Assembly: GCA_005878685.1 (NCBI GenBank)
Contig: VBLN01000038.1
Span: forward strand, 29,465 to 35,113
Source: Deltaproteobacteria bacterium
GTDB taxonomy: Bacteria; Desulfobacterota; Binatia; UBA9968
Length of the DNA: 5,649 nt
Reading direction: 5' to 3'
Shown: positions 1 to 4,994 of the stretch, piece by piece
How the letters are laid out: every line of letters starts with the position of its first letter
Numbering within the stretch: position 1 is the stretch's first letter
Position numbers and translations under genes: made by a program
The notes under the pieces: model-generated
The model's database searches: none
Told to the model about the DNA's origin: nothing
Seen by the model: the letters and a program-made list of their open reading frames with translations, nothing else

Positions 1-1
1 G

Positions 2-175
2 ATCGGCCAGATCTGGTCGGGCGCGATGATGCTCGAACATCTCGGTCACGGAGATGCTGCTAAGGCGATCGTGAAGGGGATCGAGACGGTGCTTGCCGAG
101 GGTCCGCGCACGCACGACATCGGCGGCACGGCGAGCACGGATGATGTCGGGAAGGCGATCGCGGCAGCGATTTGA
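2..175 (+). CDS. Isocitrate/isopropylmalate dehydrogenase family protein, C-terminal end (5' partial)
   Basis: The frame is open from base 2 and ends at TGA 173-175, giving the last 57 residues of a protein that starts outside the window. The visible part reads IGQIWSGAMMLEHLGHGD, then an AKAI..GIETVLAEG helix, then RTHDIGGTASTDDVGKAI and a short Ala-rich end. That order (an 'MMLEHLG' helix, a G.RT.D[IL]GG turn, a final T.D[VF]..AI helix) is the C-terminal end of the NAD(P)-dependent decarboxylating dehydrogenases: isocitrate, 3-isopropylmalate and tartrate dehydrogenases. The DIGG..ST form is closer to the isocitrate/tartrate-type members than to classical LeuB, but the substrate cannot be fixed because the catalytic Arg, Tyr, Lys and Asp residues lie upstream. 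These enzymes oxidise and decarboxylate a 2-hydroxyacid in the cytoplasm. The next gene begins 35 nt downstream, so the two may share a transcript. Confidence 0.85.
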   Translation: MGQIWSGAMMLEHLGHGDAAKAIVKGIETVLAEGPRTHDIGGTASTDDVGKAIAAAI

Positions 176-210
176 CGCTGTTATTCCGATTTCTCTTCAG
201 CGAAGGAAAA

Positions 211-1224
211 ATGGCCAACCGGTTTTTGGTCGCTACTTTGGCCTTGGCCTTCTTGGCCATGCCCCTGGTCTCCCCCACGATGGCTCAGGTCAAGATTACC
301 ATCGGCCATGCGGCCATCAGCCCGAGGATTATTCCGCTGGTGATCGCGCAAGAGCAGGGGCTGTTCGCCAGACATGGCATCGAGTCCAGTCTCGTTCTCA
401 TAAAGGGCGCGCCCACCTTGGTTGCGAGCCTGATCTCCGGTGACATTGACCTCGGCTACACGGGCGGCCCCGCAGTTCTGGGAGCTGCCTCCCAAGGGGC
501 AACCTTCAAGATTCTCGCCTCCGTCTCGAACAGGCTCACCCACACCTTAATTGCCAGTCCGAACATCAAGAAGGCAGAAGAGTTACGAGGCAAGAGATTC
601 GGCATCCAGAGCATCGGCGGCAGCACCTGGATGCACACGATGCTTGGCCTGGAATACCTGGCCCTCGATCCCAAACGGGATCATCTAAGCCTCCTCATCA
701 TCGGCGATTCGGTGCTGATCGGCCAGGCGCTGGAGGCCGGCAGGATCGACGCCGCGGTTCTCGACGGCGTCCTTGTCCGCAGGCTAAAGACCAAGGGCTT
801 CTCCGTGATCGCGGAACTGCAACCCGCCAATATTCCCATGCTCAACCAGGGAATCGTCGTCACGCAAGCTTATTTGCGAAGGCGCTCAGAGATCGTGGAG
901 AAGGTTCTGATGGCGGTGGTCGAGAGTCTTGCTTTCAGCCTCGCTCGAATGAACAAGCCGGTCGTTCTCAAGACCATGATGCGACGCTTTCAGATCAGCG
1001 ATCCGGACGTGGCCGAGGAAGGTTACCAGGACTATTTGACCAGCGTTGAGCGAAAACCTTACCCTTCGCTGGAAGCGATGCGCAACATTCAGAGGCTCAT
1101 GGCTATGCACAATCCCAAGGCGGCCAGCGTCAAAGTTGAAGAGCTCATCGACAACCGTTTCATCCGCAAATTGGACGACAGCGGCTTCATTGAAAAGGTG
1201 GGCGCCAGCTACGGGCTAAAATAG
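211..1224 (+). CDS. ABC transporter substrate-binding protein, NMT1/THI5-like (SsuA/TauA fold)
   Basis: This is a 337-aa exported solute-binding protein, within the usual length for the family. Residues 1-25 are a Sec signal peptide (basic NR, a hydrophobic run, cleavage expected at TMA|Q). The mature protein opens with VKITIGHAAISP and an 'IAQEQGLFARHGIE' segment, the hallmark of NMT1/SsuA-type binders. It continues with SGDIDLGYTGGPAVLGAASQG, an 'ELRGKRFGIQSIGGS' hinge and 'ALEAGRIDAAVLDG', each at its expected place. Family members bind small organic ligands (alkylsulfonates, taurine, pyrimidine precursors, aromatic acids) in the periplasm and deliver them to a permease/ATPase pair. Neither partner gene is visible here, so it is an orphan binder and its ligand is unknown. 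The ATG at 211 is preferred because GAAGGA lies just upstream and the signal peptide starts there. A TTG at 172 would add 13 residues and overlap the previous gene. The preceding dehydrogenase gene might hint at an organic-acid ligand, but that is inference. Confidence 0.9.
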   Translation: MANRFLVATLALAFLAMPLVSPTMAQVKITIGHAAISPRIIPLVIAQEQGLFARHGIESSLVLIKGAPTLVASLISGDIDLGYTGGPAVLGAASQGATFKILASVSNRLTHTLIASPNIKKAEELRGKRFGIQSIGGSTWMHTMLGLEYLALDPKRDHLSLLIIGDSVLIGQALEAGRIDAAVLDGVLVRRLKTKGFSVIAELQPANIPMLNQGIVVTQAYLRRRSEIVEKVLMAVVESLAFSLARMNKPVVLKTMMRRFQISDPDVAEEGYQDYLTSVERKPYPSLEAMRNIQRLMAMHNPKAASVKVEELIDNRFIRKLDDSGFIEKVGASYGLK

Positions 1225-1283
1225 GCGAGAGGCGCGAGGCTGGAGGCACAACGAAATGAGGAGAGTCGTCCCAGTGCAGAGTA

Positions 1284-1739
1284 ATGACCTTAAGGGACAA
1301 GGTTCAGATTAACCGTCCTCCCGAAAGGGTCTGGCCTTTCGTCGAAGATCCGGAGCGCATGAAATTGTGGAACCCGAAAATCCAGAAAATCACGCCCATT
1401 TCTTGGGGCGATCGAGATATAGGCTTTACATATCGCATAACGTATGTCATGGGAAAAAAAGCAAGTGAGTTCTTGGCTGAGGTCGTGGAGTACCGCAAGC
1501 CGGAAAAACTCGTTATCCGCCTCACTGAGGGCAGGCTTGCTTGGGGCGAATACGTCAGCGAGGTTTATGAGTTGTCGAGAACCAAAGATGGAACGCTGCT
1601 GGAGCAAAGAATCGAGATCCCTAACTCAGGAATTAATATTTTCCTTAGATTGTTGATCGCCTTCGTCCTTCGTTTCGGCAGCCTAACCGGAAGGAAATAT
1701 TTAGAGAGACTCAAGGAGTTAGCTGAGGCTCCCTCTTAG
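1284..1739 (+). CDS. SRPBCC / START-like (polyketide cyclase/dehydrase-type) protein
   Basis: This is a 151-aa protein without signal peptide or membrane segment. The N-terminus (residues 6-33) has the typical SRPBCC opening: a first beta strand, then 'INRPPERVWPFVEDPERMKLWNP', where P..VW.F..D......W is the family signature. Alternating beta strands follow (FTYRITYVMG, EFLAEVVEYRKPEKLVIRLTEG, EYVSEVYELS, GTLLEQRIEIP). A long C-terminal helix (about residues 118-148, ending GRKYLERLKELAEA) closes the hydrophobic pocket of the helix-grip fold. Such proteins bind lipid-like or aromatic ligands; some are enzymes, many are uncharacterised, and no specific function can be given here. The ATG is the first usable start after an in-frame TGA at 1257. 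No good ribosome binding site precedes it; the nearest GGAG-like sequence is about 20 nt away. It lies 59 nt after the solute-binding gene and looks intact. Confidence 0.82.
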   Translation: MTLRDKVQINRPPERVWPFVEDPERMKLWNPKIQKITPISWGDRDIGFTYRITYVMGKKASEFLAEVVEYRKPEKLVIRLTEGRLAWGEYVSEVYELSRTKDGTLLEQRIEIPNSGINIFLRLLIAFVLRFGSLTGRKYLERLKELAEAPS

Positions 1740-1818
1740 ACCAGATTGATATGAGTCGCTTTTTCTGTTGAAGCAAGTCCTGGACCTGGCTTATTTAAAC
1801 AGGCAAACGGACTAACCA

Positions 1819-2329
1819 ATGGCTAAATGGGTGTTGGAACCCGGGCATACAGCAGCGGAGTTCTCGGCGCGGCACATGATGGTGACCAACGTGCGCGGTC
1901 ACTTCAAGAACGTCAGAGGCGCGATCACTTTCGATCCTGCGAACCGGCGCGATGCTTCAGTCGAAGTGACGATCGATGCTGCCGGAATCTGGACCGGAGA
2001 GCCGGAATCACCCCACGATCACCTTTAAAGGCAACGAGGTCCAGCTTGTCGGCGAAAACGAGGCAAAGCTGACTGGTGATCTGACGATTCGAGGAGTCAC
2101 CCGCAAAGCAACGCTCGACGTGCGTTATCTCGGTCAGTGGCAAACTCCCTGGTGGGAGGACGGCGTGGACAAGGGCCCCAAGACCCGGGCAGGCTTCGTT
2201 GCAACCACGACAATCAACCGGCACGACTTCGGCGTGAGTTGGAACGCGCCTCTAGAGAAGGACGGGGTCGTTGTCGGCAGTGCCATCGAGATCACAATCG
2301 ACGCCGAGGCGATCCTGGAAAATCCCTGA
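1819..2329 (+). pseudogene. YceI-family (lipocalin-like) protein, internal deletion with frameshift
   Basis: Two overlapping frames together encode one YceI-like protein. The first runs from ATG 1819 (MAKWVLEPGHTAAEFSARHM, then a strand-rich region to TGEPE at residue 63) and hits TAA at 2026-2028 after 69 residues. The second resumes at about 2006 (NHPTITFKGNEV) and goes through LTGDLTIRGVTRKATLDV and RAGFVATTTINRHDFGVSW to ILENP and TGA at 2327-2329. In intact YceI proteins the segment between these parts is a stretch of roughly 14 residues of the type RDxHLRSxDFLxxxxYP. It is absent here, and the frame change means the lost length is 3k+2 (about 41 or 44 nt). YceI proteins are eight-stranded barrels that bind isoprenoid chains. 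This copy has no signal peptide, unlike E. coli YceI, so an intact version would be cytoplasmic. As written the first frame makes only about a third of the barrel. It is either a true pseudogene or a sequencing/assembly error. No clear ribosome binding site is seen. Confidence 0.85.
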
Positions 2330-2475
2330 GTGCCGCCTTGTCGCTTAACACAATCAGGAATCCCGCACGACCTTTCTGTTCGCCGCCCGTGCCATTATTG
2401 GCAACGTTTTCTGGATGTCCGATTTCTAGAAGAGCTTGATCGATCCGGCTATGTCGAATAACTTAATAAAAACTT

Positions 2476-2911
2476 ATGGCGAGGAAGAAGAGTGCGGGCA
2501 TATTGTTGTACCGGCTTCGAGAGTCCGGGCTTGAGGTTTTCCTCGTGCATCCGGGTGGCCCCTTTTGGACAAAAAAGGATGACGGAGCGTGGTCTATACC
2601 CAAGGGGGAATTTGAAGAGGGCGAAGATCCGCTGAACGCAGCGAAGCGGGAATTTCATCGCCCTTAACCCGCTTAAGCAGCCCGGTGGCAAGCTTATCTA
2701 TGCGTGGGGGGTTAAAGGCGATTGCGCTGCGGAGTCGATCAAGAGCAACCTGTTCTCGATGGAATGGCCGCCACACTCGGGTAGGCGCGAGGAGTTCCCC
2801 GAGGTGGATCGGGCCGGATGGTTTACGCTCGAAGTCGCAAAAAAGAAAATTTTGAAGGGTCAGGTAGGCCTTCTGGAAGAACTGCTTAATGCACGAAAAC
2901 GTGCTGGATAA
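2476..2911 (+). pseudogene. Nudix hydrolase, deletion within the Nudix box and frameshift
   Basis: The first frame starts at ATG 2476 with KKSAGILLYRL, VFLVHPGGPFW and DDGAWSIPKGEFEEGEDP, and stops at TAA 2665-2667 after 63 residues. Family-like sequence resumes in the next frame from about 2654 (FIALNPLKQPGGKLIYAWGV) and continues through NLFSMEWPPHSGR, EFPEVDRAGWFTL and QVGLLEELLNARK to TAA 2909-2911. The Nudix consensus is Gx5Ex7REUxEExGU. Here G44, E50, R58, E59 and F60 are present, but the xEExGU half, with the catalytic metal-binding glutamates, is missing together with the next few residues. About 11 residues are lost, and the length is 3k+2 (about 32 or 35 nt). Intact relatives hydrolyse nucleoside diphosphate-linked substrates; the 'WPP.SGR..EFPEVDRA.WF' tail marks a group of small proteins often labelled MutT-like NTP pyrophosphohydrolases. 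Neither fragment could be catalytic. Upstream sequence is AT-rich with no obvious Shine-Dalgarno. A sequence error is the main alternative. Confidence 0.85.
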
Positions 2912-2969
2912 GACTAGCAGGGACTTTCGCACTTTTCGTCCTTTGCAGATTTGACTTCTCTCTGGCGGG

Positions 2970-3010
2970 AGCGAAGCACGGGCTTTGGTATGGCCGTTCG
3001 GTGCTTCGCT
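2970..3010. repeat. Perfect 10-bp inverted repeat, 21-nt loop
   Basis: AGCGAAGCAC at 2970-2979 and its exact reverse complement GTGCTTCGCT at 3001-3010 could form a 10-bp stem. A further GGC (2981-2983) and GCC (2993-2995) could extend it internally. It lies 58 bp after the Nudix stop codon. No T-run follows, so it is not a standard intrinsic terminator. It could be a transcript-end or RNA-stability hairpin, or a repetitive extragenic palindrome; only one copy is in the window. Confidence 0.6.
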
Positions 3011-3073
3011 GCTATCAGCCGAACTGGTTAGGACAATAAGTAAGAATTAGGCATCTTCCCAACAAATCAAAGC

Positions 3074-3101
3074 GTAGGGATTACCTCCACCTGCAAAAGC
3101 C
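3074..3101. repeat. Imperfect 28-bp direct repeat, copy A
   Basis: This copy begins GTAGGGATTACCTCCA and ends AAAGCC. It matches the copy at 3145-3172 at about 21 of 28 positions without gaps, the differences being one base in the first 16 and a block of six before the shared end. It lies in gene-free DNA upstream of the lipoprotein gene, so a paired protein-binding site is possible. No known regulator is recognised. Confidence 0.45.
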
Positions 3102-3144
3102 AAAAGGTTTTGAGGTTTTGTCTTTGTTTCATTCCCTTTTTCCT

Positions 3145-3172
3145 GTAGGGATTTCCTCCAGGCAGGAAAGCC
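3145..3172. repeat. Imperfect 28-bp direct repeat, copy B
   Basis: This copy begins GTAGGGATTTCCTCCA and ends AAAGCC; it starts 71 bp after copy A. Its AGGGATTT (3147-3154) also has an inverted partner, AAATCCCT, at 3197-3204. The combination of spaced direct and inverted GGGATT elements resembles an operator region, but this is inference from pattern only. Confidence 0.45.
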
Positions 3173-3389
3173 GTGCAAACCTAATCACCTTCGGAAAAAT
3201 CCCTCAGAATTAATAAGTTATATCAACTCCGTTGTTATTTGGTACGTCCCTTGCGTCAGATTTTGGCAGAGGTAATTAAGCCTATCCAAAAAGTCATCCG
3301 GCATAGCCGTCATTTTTTTCTTGGTTCTGAATGGACAACAAGAGGAAAATTTCGGCCGCAAAATAAATCTCATTAACAAAAAAAGGTTG

Positions 3390-3396
3390 AAAGGAG
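3390..3396 (+). promoter_or_regulatory. Ribosome binding site deciding the lipoprotein start
   Basis: AAAGGAG lies 5 nt before the ATG at 3402. It selects this start over the upstream in-frame ATG at 3321, which would put 27 hydrophilic residues ahead of the lipoprotein signal peptide. Confidence 0.75.
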
Positions 3397-3401
3397 CGAA
3401 T

Positions 3402-3733
3402 ATGAAATCAAAAACACATTTTATTACTACCTTGCTTTTGGCTGTTTCTCTCTTAGCAAGCGTTGGCTGTTCCGCGCCGCTCAGCACGCGGGAACAGGGT
3501 GGGCTTGTCGGCGCGGGTTTAGGGGCTGGAACCGGAGCTATCATTGGTAGCACGGTGGGCCACGCGGCTGTCGGGGCACTTATTGGAGGACCTGTCGGGT
3601 TGATTGCTGGCGCCCTAATCGGTGACCAACTCATGGGGCAGGAAAGCAGGCGCAGATAAACCAGAACCAGAGTGAGCTGGAACGACTCAGGAGGGAAAAC
3701 CAACGACTGAGAGCGCAATCGGGCGAAAGATAA
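3402..3733 (+). CDS. Glycine-zipper outer-membrane lipoprotein; coiled-coil tail separated by a 1-nt frameshift
   Basis: As written, translation gives 85 residues ending at TAA 3657-3659. Residues 1-22 are a lipoprotein signal peptide (KSK, hydrophobic TTLLLAVSLLA) ending in SVGC, with Cys23 as the expected lipidation site. PLSTREQGG follows, then a glycine-zipper segment (about residues 30-75, GAGLGAGTGAIIGSTVG and a second Gly-rich stretch), as in Gly-zipper/YMGG-type envelope proteins that pack as membrane hairpins. Just past MGQE (3644), the -1 frame continues KQAQINQNQSELERLRREN, then QRLRAQSGER, stopping at TAA 3731-3733. This is a leucine/heptad coiled coil of the kind that normally ends such proteins. 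One missing A in the GAAAG run (GAAAAG) would join the parts into about 110 residues. The coordinates span the restored gene. The molecular role is unknown, and it is a paralogue of the lipoprotein starting at 5466. Confidence 0.75.
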
Positions 3734-3744
3734 CTTCAGGCATC

Positions 3745-3784
3745 GTGATGCTGGGCGATGAACGCTCTAGTCATGCGCCATCAC
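3745..3784 (+). terminator. Hairpin after the lipoprotein gene (weak terminator or attenuator candidate)
   Basis: GTGATG (3745-3750) pairs with CATCAC (3779-3784). Inside it GCGATGA (3755-3761) pairs with TCATGCGC (3771-3778) with one bulged G, closing a 9-nt loop. A 4-nt bulge sits on the 5' side. The 13 pairs begin 11 nt after the restored stop codon and end 46 nt before the next start. No T-run follows, so factor-independent termination would be weak; it may instead mark an RNA processing or stability site. Confidence 0.4.
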
Positions 3785-3830
3785 TGTAATGCTAGGGCAA
3801 CCTCGGGGATTAATGGAAAGGGGCCAGACA

Positions 3831-4205
3831 ATGTGGACCTGGAAAAACATGGTAGTTCTTAACAGTCTTATTGTCTTCCTGATTGTCTTAGCACCTTCTA
3901 AAACAGAGGGGAACGAAGAGAATGCTCCATATGGCGTCTCTTTGTTGAGGACATCGGCCAAGGACCCTTCTAGTTTTCTCAAAGATTTTGCGTTCGTTCC
4001 TGGCAGCGCCGTCCTGATTGAACATCAGTACATCTTGGCGTTGTACGAGAACTCAGAGAGGGAGCTCTATGCTCTCGCGGTGTTTACTGCGAATTGCGAC
4101 CCGGAAGGCTGTGCCATCGAAGACCTTGTCGTCTACTCTATCTTTGACGCCCGCGGTCAAGATATCCGGCTAGCAAATAACCGACAGATTGCGGATCGAG
4201 GGTGA
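3831..4205 (+). CDS. Unrecognised small exported or membrane-anchored protein
   Basis: I do not recognise this 124-aa protein. The ATG at 3831 is chosen because a purine-rich GGAAAGGGG (3815-3823) sits 7 nt upstream and the hydrophobic segment starts directly after it. An in-frame ATG at 3789 would add 14 residues without a comparable site. Residues 1-21 (MWTWKNMVVLNSLIVFLIVLA) form a signal peptide or N-terminal anchor with no clear cleavage motif. The rest looks soluble, with predicted beta character (SAVLIEHQYILALYE, ELYALAVFTA, DLVVYSIFD). A NCDPEGC motif holds the only two cysteines, four residues apart, which could form a disulfide in the periplasm. The C-terminus (DARGQDIRLANNRQIADRG) is charged and ends abruptly. 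It lies 44 nt before mlaC and within a run of envelope genes, so an envelope role is plausible but unproven. Confidence 0.7.
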   Translation: MWTWKNMVVLNSLIVFLIVLAPSKTEGNEENAPYGVSLLRTSAKDPSSFLKDFAFVPGSAVLIEHQYILALYENSERELYALAVFTANCDPEGCAIEDLVVYSIFDARGQDIRLANNRQIADRG

Positions 4206-4249
4206 CCACAAGTGCTTGCTGGTGCGGGCATCGATAACGAGGGAAAAAG

Positions 4250-4885
4250 ATGAGAAGTCACAAAACCAGATATGCCGCTCTGTTTCTTTCGGTTCTTTAT
4301 TTTTTGATCTCTTCTCCTTTGAAGGCAGGAGTCCCTACGGAACAAGTCCAAACTACTGTTGACAAGGTTCTTAACATTCTCCAAGACCCCCAGCTAAAGC
4401 CTGAAAACAAAAAGGAGGAGCGCAGAAGCCAATTGCGCGAAGTAATCGCCCCAAGATTCGACTTCAATGAGATGGCCAAACGCTCCCTGGGAACGCACTG
4501 GCAGCGTGTCACTCCCAACAACCAACAGGAGTTTGTGAAACTCTTTGCCGATCTTTTGGAAAAGAGCTATGTGGACAAAATCGCTTCCTACAGTGGCGAA
4601 AAGGTTCGCTATACACGCGAGAACCAGGATAGAGACTACGCCGAAGTGGATACGAAGATTGTCAATAAGAAGGGAGAGGAGTTCTCAGTCAACTACAAGC
4701 TGCATTCCGCCAGTGGCCAGTGGAAGGCCTACGACGTCGTGATTGAAAACATCAGTCTCGTCAACAACTATCGCTCTCAGTTCAACCGTGTGATCGCGGA
4801 TTCTTCCTTCGAAGAGCTCCTTCGCAGGTTGAGAGAAAAACAGTTCGAGGCACCCGGGAAGGGGAAAAAGAGCGAAAAGTCTTAA
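4250..4885 (+). CDS. mlaC: MlaC/Ttg2D-family periplasmic phospholipid-binding protein
   Basis: This is a 211-aa protein of normal MlaC length. Residues 1-26 form a Sec signal peptide (RSHKTR, a hydrophobic run, cleavage expected at LKA|G). The mature part starts with a helix, 'TEQVQTTVDKVLNILQDP', then a RRSQLREVIAPRFDFNEMAKRSLG segment and 'W..VTPNNQQEFVKLFADLLEKSYVDKIASY', the most conserved block of the family. GEKVRYTRE, DYAEVDTKIV and EFSVNYKLH...GQWKAYDVVIENISLVNNYRSQF strands follow, the last being the family's diagnostic block. MlaC shuttles phospholipids across the periplasm between an outer-membrane lipoprotein complex and the inner-membrane MlaFEDB ABC transporter, which maintains outer-membrane lipid asymmetry. 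No mlaD, mlaE, mlaF or mlaA neighbour is visible, so its partners are elsewhere or outside the window. GAGGG a few bases before the ATG serves as ribosome binding site. The gene appears intact. Confidence 0.9.
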   Translation: MRSHKTRYAALFLSVLYFLISSPLKAGVPTEQVQTTVDKVLNILQDPQLKPENKKEERRSQLREVIAPRFDFNEMAKRSLGTHWQRVTPNNQQEFVKLFADLLEKSYVDKIASYSGEKVRYTRENQDRDYAEVDTKIVNKKGEEFSVNYKLHSASGQWKAYDVVIENISLVNNYRSQFNRVIADSSFEELLRRLREKQFEAPGKGKKSEKS

Positions 4886-4982
4886 TCCCAGGAGGGAATT
4901 ATAGGTAAAGTAGCTACGTGGAGGCGGGATAGGTCTTGTTTTCTAGAAAGGGTATAGAGTTCACCAGGGAGACGATCAATCG

Positions 4983-4990
4983 TAAGGAGG
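4983..4990 (+). promoter_or_regulatory. Strong Shine-Dalgarno before the DUF4168 gene
   Basis: TAAGGAGG is a near-perfect complement of the 16S rRNA 3' end and the strongest such site in the window. It stands 4 nt before the ATG at 4995 and 7 nt before the next ATG at 4998, so the second ATG has the more usual spacing. Confidence 0.8.
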
Positions 4991-4994
4991 CTTT

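Larger units (their letters stand above)
2912..3401. other. Gene-free spacer of about 490 bp
   Basis: No coding signal was found on either strand: the only long reverse frame (3218-3718) is the complement of the lipoprotein gene that follows. The spacer becomes AT-rich from about 3030. It contains a perfect inverted repeat, two copies of an imperfect 28-bp repeat and an AT-rich hairpin candidate at 3094-3120, where CAAAAgCCAAAA faces TTTTgaGGTTTTG and is followed by T-rich sequence. No sigma-70 promoter of convincing quality was found. The best pair, TTGCGT 3251-3256 and TAATTA 3273-3278 with a 16-nt spacer, matches consensus poorly. The spacer separates the damaged YceI/Nudix stretch from the envelope gene run and most likely carries the promoter for the latter. 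Confidence 0.6.

Noticed and set aside
172..210. TTG start at 172 for the solute-binding protein
   Set aside because: It would put 13 residues before the signal peptide and overlap the previous stop, while ATG 211 has a ribosome binding site and the natural signal peptide start.
181..543. Reverse-strand open frame of 120 codons
   Set aside because: It lies opposite the N-terminal part of the solute-binding protein, and its product is low-complexity and unlike any known family.
1976..2329. Independent gene starting at ATG 1976 in the second YceI frame
   Set aside because: Residues before NHPTITF are out-of-frame reading of the upstream YceI part, and a barrel half starting there would lack the first strands.
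2436..2464. Promoter-like TTGATC, 17-nt spacer, TAACTT ahead of the Nudix gene
   Set aside because: The -10 match is poor (3 of 6), and the implied start would leave almost no leader before the ATG.
2594..2932. Reverse-strand open frame of 112 codons over the Nudix 3' half
   Set aside because: The forward frame in this stretch carries well-preserved Nudix-family blocks, so the reverse frame is a shadow.
3161..3647. 11-bp repeat GGCAGGAAAGC at 3161-3171 and 3637-3647
   Set aside because: A few exact 11-mer pairs are expected by chance in a window of this size, and nothing else connects the two sites.
3639..3650. Programmed -1 ribosomal frameshift in the lipoprotein gene
   Set aside because: The site GGAAAGC lacks a tandem slippery heptamer, and the P-site tRNA would re-pair poorly. 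I also saw no clear stimulatory structure.
3218..3718. Reverse-strand open frame of 166 codons
   Set aside because: It is the complement of the glycine-zipper gene. Its Pro/Ala-rich sequence is what reverse reading of Gly/Ala codons gives, and no start signal or domain is seen.
4940..4949. Palindrome TTTCTAGAAA between mlaC and the DUF4168 gene
   Set aside because: A single 10-bp palindrome with no second copy or positional context is not enough to call an operator.
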